Shown here: piece by piece, positions 6,267 to 9,886 of the stretch
Layout of the letters: each line of letters opens with the position of its first letter
Position numbering within the stretch: position 1 is the stretch's first letter
Source of the DNA: Planctomycetaceae bacterium
GTDB taxonomy: Bacteria > Planctomycetota > Planctomycetia > Pirellulales > Thermoguttaceae
NCBI GenBank assembly: GCA_031261125.1
Contig: JAISJZ010000124.1
Span: 1-9,886 of the forward strand
Direction of reading: 5' to 3'
DNA: 9,886 bases
The notes under the pieces: generated by a model
What the model was told of the DNA's origin: nothing
What the model saw: only the letters and a program-made list of their open reading frames with translations
Databases searched by the model: none
Program-made: the position numbers and the translations under genes

Positions 6267-7193
6267 CTACTTAAATTCAATCACTGCATCAATCGGAAAA
6301 TGGTCACTCGGCTGAACACCGTCTTTTTTCGTCAGAATCCTTTTAGCGGCAACCGGTTTAAGTAAGTCATCTTTGACGAAAATAAAATCAATCCCCGGTT
6401 TGTTTTCGTCATTCGGATACACCGATTCATAAGATTCGGTTAAGCCGAAGGGCGGAGTATGCGTTTGCCCTTTGAATTCAACCGGTTTGCCGGTCAAATA
6501 AAGATACGGCGGCGTTGTGCGGCGGGAATTAAAATCTCCGGTAACAATAACTGCCGCATCCTGAACTTTCCGGTTTTTAATCTTGTCGATAATCAAAAAT
6601 GCCGACTGCGTCCGGGCATCAGGAACGTGAACGTTCAGATGAGTATTATAAAAATATACTTTATTTCCCGTTCTCTTGCCGTCTTTGATTTCGTAAAACA
6701 GTCCGTAGGTAACACAACGCTGCCCGCCTTTGTTGTTTTCAGACCAGTCATTTGAACCAGGAACATCCGGCGTACTTGAAAGCCAATATGTTCCGCTGTC
6801 CTTCGGGTCAATTTCCCAGCGGTCTTTCTTCCAAAAAATCATATTCGACAATATGAATTGTCTTTCTTTGCCGTTACACGGAGCATAAAGCGAATCGTAA
6901 CCGGTCATTGCTTCGGCAAGTTGCTTAACCTGATGAAGTTTCGGGTCGGAATGAAGCGAGGTCTCTTGCGTTCCGATAAAATCGTAAGGACCGTTTCCGT
7001 CAGGATATTTGAGCATCACGTCCAGAACCGCGGGTTTGCGGTCTGCCCACGGCTTTTGTTTAGCGTCCACTTCCCAACTCGGCTGCGAAGCGAGTATGTT
7101 AAAAGTAAGCACTCGGACAGGTTCTGCGGCAAACAGAGCGGCAGAAAAAATAACGGATACAAAAAAGGCAAGAATTACAGACAGACGTTTCAT
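6267..7193 (-). CDS. Secreted endonuclease/exonuclease/phosphatase (EEP) family hydrolase, copy 1
   Basis: The 308-residue product has a signal peptide (KRLSVILAFFVSVIFSAAL, cleavage near residue 23) and a complete EEP fold, the metal-dependent phosphodiesterase/nuclease superfamily of DNase I and sphingomyelinase. Motifs occur in the expected order: LTFNIL (Asn32), GTQET (Glu77, metal ligand), RC at 159-160, YNTHLNVH (His185), TGDFNS (Asp220, Asn222), IDFIFV (Asp269) and PSDHFP (Asp297, His298). All expected catalytic positions are present, so it should be active outside the cytoplasm. Substrate may be nucleic acid, a phospholipid head group or a sugar phosphodiester; secreted EEP proteins in this kind of genome are rarely characterised. 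The ATG at 7193 has AAAGGAAA about 5 nt upstream. It diverges from copy 2 across a 240-bp gap and closely resembles the partial copy 3. Confidence 0.92.
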   Translation of the reverse strand: MKRLSVILAFFVSVIFSAALFAAEPVRVLTFNILASQPSWEVDAKQKPWADRKPAVLDVMLKYPDGNGPYDFIGTQETSLHSDPKLHQVKQLAEAMTGYDSLYAPCNGKERQFILSNMIFWKKDRWEIDPKDSGTYWLSSTPDVPGSNDWSENNKGGQRCVTYGLFYEIKDGKRTGNKVYFYNTHLNVHVPDARTQSAFLIIDKIKNRKVQDAAVIVTGDFNSRRTTPPYLYLTGKPVEFKGQTHTPPFGLTESYESVYPNDENKPGIDFIFVKDDLLKPVAAKRILTKKDGVQPSDHFPIDAVIEFK

Positions 7194-7212
7194 TTGGGTT
7201 TCCTTTCATAAA

Positions 7213-7241
7213 ATTGTCTTGGGGGTAATCCCCGTTGACAA
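7213..7241 (-). promoter_or_regulatory. Tentative promoter of EEP copy 1, overlapping a palindrome
   Basis: On the minus strand TTGTCA (7236-7241) and GACAAT (7213-7218) are separated by 17 bp, which would start transcription near 7206, just ahead of the ribosome binding site. The -10 matches consensus at only four positions. The -35 falls in the centre of the 7230-7250 palindrome, so a palindrome-binding protein would block it. Confidence 0.28.
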
Positions 7242-7250
7242 GCAACGGGG
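7230..7250. repeat. Perfect 8-bp palindrome in the EEP1/EEP2 intergenic region
   Basis: CCCCGTTG (7230-7237) and CAACGGGG (7243-7250) form a perfect 8-bp stem with a 5-nt loop ACAAG. It sits 37-57 bp upstream of the EEP copy 1 ATG, flanked by GGGGGTAAT on the left and CTAAATGGAGG on the right. The compact form and G-rich flanks recall dispersed REP-like palindromes, but only one clear copy is in this window. The rest of the gap is A-rich with no gene. Confidence 0.55.
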
Positions 7251-7306
7251 CTAAATGGAGGTTAGCAGCAACACAACCTACAACCCATTTTCTATCAAAC
7301 AACGGT

Positions 7307-7332
7307 AAAAATCAAGAGGCAAAAATCAAGAG
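7307..7332. repeat. Short direct repeat, two copies
   Basis: AAAAATCAAGAG occurs at 7307-7318 and again at 7321-7332, separated by GC. The 14-bp period lies about 35 bp upstream of the EEP copy 2 promoter -35. It could be a local duplication or a binding site; nothing more can be said. Confidence 0.6.
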
Positions 7333-7365
7333 TAGGTATTTTTTTCTGTATTCCCTATTGCACTA

Positions 7366-7394
7366 TTGCAATTTTTCCGAAAAAATATTATTAT
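7366..7394 (+). promoter_or_regulatory. Predicted promoter of EEP copy 2
   Basis: TTGCAA (7366-7371) and TATTAT (7389-7394) are separated by 17 bp, so transcription should start near 7401. This argues against the in-frame GTG at 7401 as start codon and supports the ATG at 7434. Confidence 0.5.
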
Positions 7395-7433
7395 GTACAG
7401 GTGGTCTATCATTCACTTCAACAGGGAATCATT

Positions 7434-8363
7434 ATGTCTGCAAATGACCGGACAAAAGTAAGTAAAAATGTTTTCTTACAATTTTTCTTTCTCTCCGCAT
7501 TGATAACCGCTGCATTTTGTTTGCAAACCGTTTGCAGCGGAGAGGAACCCCGAAAAGAAGGAAATAAAAAACTGGAATTTCGGGTAGCAACATACAATAT
7601 CCGCTATCTTGCTCCGGCAGATGAAGAAACCGGAAACGGCTGGGATGTCCGAAAAGAACCTATCAAAACGTTGATTCTCTCTCACGATTTTGATATTGTC
7701 GGTACACAGGAAGGATACATAACTCAATTAAGCGACCTTGAATCCTTGTTGCCGGGATACGCTTATGTAGGCGCACCCTACGCCGGAAAAAACGGTATTT
7801 TGCACAACAATGCTATTTTCTACAAGACAGAAAAGTTTGAAGCACTCTTCGGCGGGCAGTTTTGGCTCAGTGAAACGCCGGAAAAACCCAGTTTCAGTTG
7901 GGATGCAACTGACCGGCGTATGTGTGTTTGGACAAAATTCAGGGAAAAAGCATCAGGAATTGAATTTTATTTTTTTGATACCCATTTTTATTATCGGTAC
8001 ACCATTGCCCGAAGGGAATCAGGAAAAATCATCGTTCGTAAAATTCGGGAAATTGCCGGTGAAAGTCCTGTCATTTGTGTCGGTGATTTTAATTCCAAAT
8101 CGGATTCGGAACAAATCGGCGACATCAAGACGCTCTTGTCCGATTCGTTCCAAGTTACGAAGACACCGCCGACCGGACCTGAAAACACAGCGTTTCCCGG
8201 CGGTGTTTTTGAAGGACAACCGGGTTCCCGAATTGACTATATTTTCGTCAGCAAACAATTTACTGTGCAGGATTATGCCGTGCTGCCGGATACCCGCAGC
8301 GATGGAAAATATCCTTCCGACCATTTGCCGGTAACGGCACGCTTATCGATTGATTTGCCGTAA
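7434..8363 (+). CDS. Exported endonuclease/exonuclease/phosphatase (EEP) family protein, copy 2
   Basis: From the ATG at 7434 the product is 309 residues. This start is chosen because AGGGA lies 7 nt upstream and the predicted transcription start is near 7401; an in-frame GTG at 7401 would add 11 residues. A polar N-terminus and hydrophobic FLQFFFLSALITAAFCL (14-30) form an uncleaved anchor or signal peptide. EEP motifs are ATYNIR (Asn55), VGTQEG (Glu93), FDTHF (His184), GDFNS (Asp218, Asn220), IDYIFV (Asp268) and PSDHLP (Asp296, His297). The segment after the TH motif reads FYY where many relatives have LDH or FDH, so one commonly conserved Asp-His pair is lost while the core metal and catalytic residues remain. 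It is only distantly similar to copies 1 and 3. Likely a phosphodiesterase or phosphatase of unknown substrate. Confidence 0.9.
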   Translation: MSANDRTKVSKNVFLQFFFLSALITAAFCLQTVCSGEEPRKEGNKKLEFRVATYNIRYLAPADEETGNGWDVRKEPIKTLILSHDFDIVGTQEGYITQLSDLESLLPGYAYVGAPYAGKNGILHNNAIFYKTEKFEALFGGQFWLSETPEKPSFSWDATDRRMCVWTKFREKASGIEFYFFDTHFYYRYTIARRESGKIIVRKIREIAGESPVICVGDFNSKSDSEQIGDIKTLLSDSFQVTKTPPTGPENTAFPGGVFEGQPGSRIDYIFVSKQFTVQDYAVLPDTRSDGKYPSDHLPVTARLSIDLP

Positions 8364-8405
8364 AATTCGGCTGTAGGTAATTTGTCCGAAAGTGAATTAC
8401 GGCAA
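8355..8405 (+). terminator. Long imperfect stem-loop spanning the EEP copy 2 stop codon
   Basis: TTGCCGTAA (8355-8363, including the stop TAA) is perfectly complementary to TTACGGCAA (8397-8405). Nested inside, TTCGG (8366-8370) pairs with CCGAA (8386-8390), leaving a small asymmetric internal loop and a 15-nt apical loop. No U-tract follows, so it may protect the mRNA 3' end or slow readthrough rather than be a classical terminator. Confidence 0.38.
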
Positions 8406-8453
8406 GTTATTAGAGGTTCCCTATTGATATTTATTCCCTACGGGAAAAATTAG

Positions 8454-8474
8454 CAAAAACAACCGTGAACGGTT
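8454..8474 (-). terminator. Intrinsic-terminator-like hairpin after the (beta/alpha)8 gene
   Basis: Ten nt beyond the stop codon of the minus-strand gene, AACCG and CGGTT (plus-strand 8461-8465 and 8470-8474) form a 5-bp stem with a TTCA loop, extendable by two wobble pairs. On the minus strand it is followed directly by GTTTTTG. The position and T-run suit a short rho-independent terminator, though the stem is short. Confidence 0.42.
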
Positions 8475-8483
8475 ACAAATAAT

Positions 8484-9518
8484 TTACGTGAAACACCATG
8501 CCCGTTTGCGTTTCAGTTCGGAATCGAGAATTCCCATGCAGATATTCACGTCATCGACGATTTGGAAGTCGTACATTCCGACGTTAATAAAATCGGCACC
8601 GCCTTCCCAGGCGTAACGGAAACCGTCGCTGGGATAAATTGCTCCGGCAGCGAGAACTTTGAAAGCAATCCACGGCTGTTTGAGCGAATTCATATATTCG
8701 ATCACCTTTCCCGACTCCCAACAAAAAACATTGTCCTTATACGGTTTATCAGGTAAGCACGACCAGTAATTGTCGTGATGGAGCGTTTTCATCCAAAAAT
8801 CCGGTTCGATTTTGGCATCGACGCAAGCGGAAATCGTTTCGAGTTTATGTCCGCCGATTCCGACCGGAACGCCTTCTTTCCGAATGGCATCGACGAATTT
8901 GCCAAGAACATCAACCTTTCCGTTGGCAACCAATGTATCGGCAACGCCGCCGTGATGATAAGCCGCCGTTGCGCCTTTATCGATCACCGACTTGGCAACG
9001 TCGATGGAATCGCAATCGGCAATGAAATTCAGCGAACCGTCATTTTTCTCCCAATAATCGTTCAACATGCCGATATGGGAATTATTACCGTTGTATGTGT
9101 TGATTCCGCAGGCTTCCGCCATTTTGAACGTCGCAACAATCTTTTCCCGTGTATGATAGGCTTTGACGAGATCGGAAGCGTACAATAAATCGCGGGCATG
9201 CGCCCAACCGCCGATCAGATTTCCGCCGATCATCATTCGGCTGAAGTCGATTCCTTTGATGGTTGCTTTCGTCATCGGCTTTTTCAAGTCGGACAGTTTA
9301 CCCCAGTTGGTATGCGTTCGGGAAGCACCGGACAAGGCATCGACTTCAACATCTTTTGCCCCGTTCTTTTTTGCCTCTTCGGCAAGTTTTTCAGCAAGAA
9401 CTTGCTCTTCGGTACTGAGAATAGTTGTTCCTGCCGCAAAGGCTGCGCCTCCGGCAAGAATTTTACCGAACAGTTTCCGCCGTTCAGGATTCATCGGTTT
9501 CGAATTGTCGTCTGTCAT
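8484..9518 (-). CDS. Tat-signal (beta/alpha)8-barrel protein of unknown function
   Basis: The 344-residue product begins with a polar stretch, a twin-arginine motif ERRKLFGK (Arg13-Arg14) and a hydrophobic segment ILAGGAAFAAGTTIL, so export by the Tat pathway after folding is likely. The rest reads as eight successive beta-strand ends of a TIM barrel: MMIGGNLIGG (95-104), GINTYNGN (138-145), FIADCD (165-170), AAYHHGG (185-191), VGIGGHKL (219-226), FWMKTLHHD (241-249), WIAFKVLAAGA (283-293) and FINVGMYD (310-317). His188/189, His224, Lys244, His247/248, Lys287 and several Asp at these ends could bind a metal or form an active site. I recall similar uncharacterised proteins in planctomycetes but no assigned reaction. 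No Shine-Dalgarno sequence precedes the ATG at 9518; Met9 is an alternative start that keeps the Tat motif. A promoter with a tandem repeat lies upstream. Confidence 0.85.
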   Translation of the reverse strand: MTDDNSKPMNPERRKLFGKILAGGAAFAAGTTILSTEEQVLAEKLAEEAKKNGAKDVEVDALSGASRTHTNWGKLSDLKKPMTKATIKGIDFSRMMIGGNLIGGWAHARDLLYASDLVKAYHTREKIVATFKMAEACGINTYNGNNSHIGMLNDYWEKNDGSLNFIADCDSIDVAKSVIDKGATAAYHHGGVADTLVANGKVDVLGKFVDAIRKEGVPVGIGGHKLETISACVDAKIEPDFWMKTLHHDNYWSCLPDKPYKDNVFCWESGKVIEYMNSLKQPWIAFKVLAAGAIYPSDGFRYAWEGGADFINVGMYDFQIVDDVNICMGILDSELKRKRAWCFT

Positions 9519-9571
9519 GGTCGTAAATGCACGGCGTGAACCGCAATCTGAAGGTTATGCTGCGATTAACT

Positions 9572-9608
9572 TAATATAGTGTTTTCAATAATATAGTGTT
9601 TTCAATAA
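9572..9608. repeat. 17-bp tandem repeat, about 2.2 copies
   Basis: TAATATAGTGTTTTCAA occurs at 9572-9588 and again, identical, at 9589-9605, with three more matching bases after it. Each copy carries AATATA, the complement of the -10-like TATATT on the minus strand, so the duplication copies part of the promoter of the (beta/alpha)8 gene. Confidence 0.85.
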
Positions 9609-9618
9609 CTTAACACAA
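9590..9618 (-). promoter_or_regulatory. Predicted promoter of the (beta/alpha)8 gene
   Basis: On the minus strand TTGTGT (9613-9618) and TATATT (9590-9595) are separated by 17 bp. The start would be near 9583, giving a leader of about 65 nt. A second TATATT at 9573-9578, in the other copy of the tandem repeat, lacks a -35 at normal spacing. Confidence 0.42.
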
Positions 9619-9684
9619 TAGAACTTTTCAGATAGTTTCTAAAAAATGTAGGGTTGCACTGCCGTACTACCTTACCTCATAACC

Positions 9685-9886
9685 TTATTTCCACTGCAAC
9701 ACGGCATCGACCGGAAGATGGTCGCTGGGATACAATCCGTCTTTGGTCGTCAAAATGACTTTGGCATCGACCGGTTTCAAGGTATCGCTTGCAAAGATGA
9801 AATCTATCTTTTTGTCCCAACTGATTTTACCGCGATAACCGTGCGCAGAACCAAATTCTTTCGAGTTCGGATGAACCGCCTTGAAC
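9685..9886 (-). CDS. EEP family hydrolase, copy 3, C-terminal end (cut by window edge)
   Basis: Only the last 66 residues and the stop codon are inside the window; the gene begins beyond position 9886. The translation contains KKIDFIFASDTLKPVDAK and KDGLYPSDHLPVDAVLQWK, the final two EEP motifs with the metal-site Asp (IDFIF) and the catalytic Asp-His pair (SDH). Aligned by hand with the end of copy 1, about 27 of 40 positions are identical over this stretch, including ILT and KDG between the motifs. It is therefore a close paralogue of copy 1 and more distant from copy 2. The stop TAA lies 166 bp upstream of the (beta/alpha)8 start, on the same strand. Whether it has a signal peptide cannot be seen. 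Confidence 0.88.
   Translation of the reverse strand, partial: FKAVHPNSKEFGSAHGYRGKISWDKKIDFIFASDTLKPVDAKVILTTKDGLYPSDHLPVDAVLQWK

Noticed and set aside
7099..7302. Small 67-codon minus-strand frame across the EEP1/EEP2 gap
   Set aside because: It overlaps the EEP copy 1 signal peptide in another frame and reads through the palindrome; no ribosome binding site or domain supports it.
7230..7332. CRISPR-like array in the EEP1/EEP2 gap
   Set aside because: There is one palindrome and one unrelated pair of 12-bp direct repeats 2 bp apart, with no spacers and no cas genes.
7401..7433. GTG at 7401 as the start of EEP copy 2
   Set aside because: It coincides with the predicted transcription start and lacks a ribosome binding site; the ATG at 7434 has AGGGA at good distance.
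9640..9675. Terminator for EEP copy 3 (T6 run on the minus strand near 9642-9647)
   Set aside because: The T-run is present but the preceding sequence offers only a 4-bp GTAG/CTAC stem with a large loop, too weak to report.
2271..9886. The region as a dedicated polysaccharide utilisation or defence island
   Set aside because: No glycoside hydrolase, sulfatase, transporter, regulator, nuclease-toxin pair or mobility gene is present, and gene orientations alternate; only a loose secreted-hydrolase theme is supported.

Overview
The window looks like ordinary chromosome from a bacterium, most likely a member of the Planctomycetota (Pirellulales or Thermoguttaceae-like). This is inferred from the gene repertoire: secreted tandem SGNH hydrolases, secreted endonuclease/exonuclease/phosphatase (EEP) proteins, a Gfo/Idh/MocA oxidoreductase, a Tat-type (beta/alpha)8 protein and a Pro/Ala/Tyr-rich lipoprotein, with roughly balanced base composition and inconsistent Shine-Dalgarno use. 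No rRNA, tRNA, CRISPR array, transposase, integrase or phage gene was seen.

Positions 1-2251 hold the N-terminal third of atpD (F1 ATP synthase beta) on the minus strand and a complete glpD (FAD-dependent glycerol-3-phosphate dehydrogenase) on the plus strand. They diverge from a compact region where two sigma70-like promoters stand back to back, with -35 boxes only 8 bp apart.

Positions 2271-4953 hold two minus-strand genes. One encodes a secreted protein with two different SGNH hydrolase domains; it converges on glpD with a 19-bp gap. The other encodes a low-complexity putative lipoprotein. The SGNH gene has its own promoter, with a stem-loop at the predicted transcript start. The lipoprotein gene has a run of nine G/C pairs in its likely promoter spacer.

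Positions 4954-7433 hold a Gfo/Idh/MocA oxidoreductase and a secreted EEP hydrolase, both minus strand, each preceded by a short GC-rich palindrome. A second, divergent EEP gene follows on the plus strand (7434-8363). Next come a minus-strand Tat-signal (beta/alpha)8 protein of unknown function (8484-9518) and the C-terminal end of a third EEP gene (9685 to the window edge), closely related to the first.

The genes do not form one operon: orientations alternate and most have their own promoter-like sequence. The shared theme is export. The SGNH, lipoprotein, three EEP (the third by analogy) and (beta/alpha)8 proteins are predicted to leave the cytoplasm, while AtpD, GlpD and the oxidoreductase act in it or at the inner membrane. 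A role in breaking down external esters, phosphodiesters or sugars is a reasonable inference, but the sequence does not identify a substrate. I see no clear new defence or mobile system. The least explained items are the (beta/alpha)8 protein, the local set of EEP genes and the small palindromes and repeats in promoter regions.
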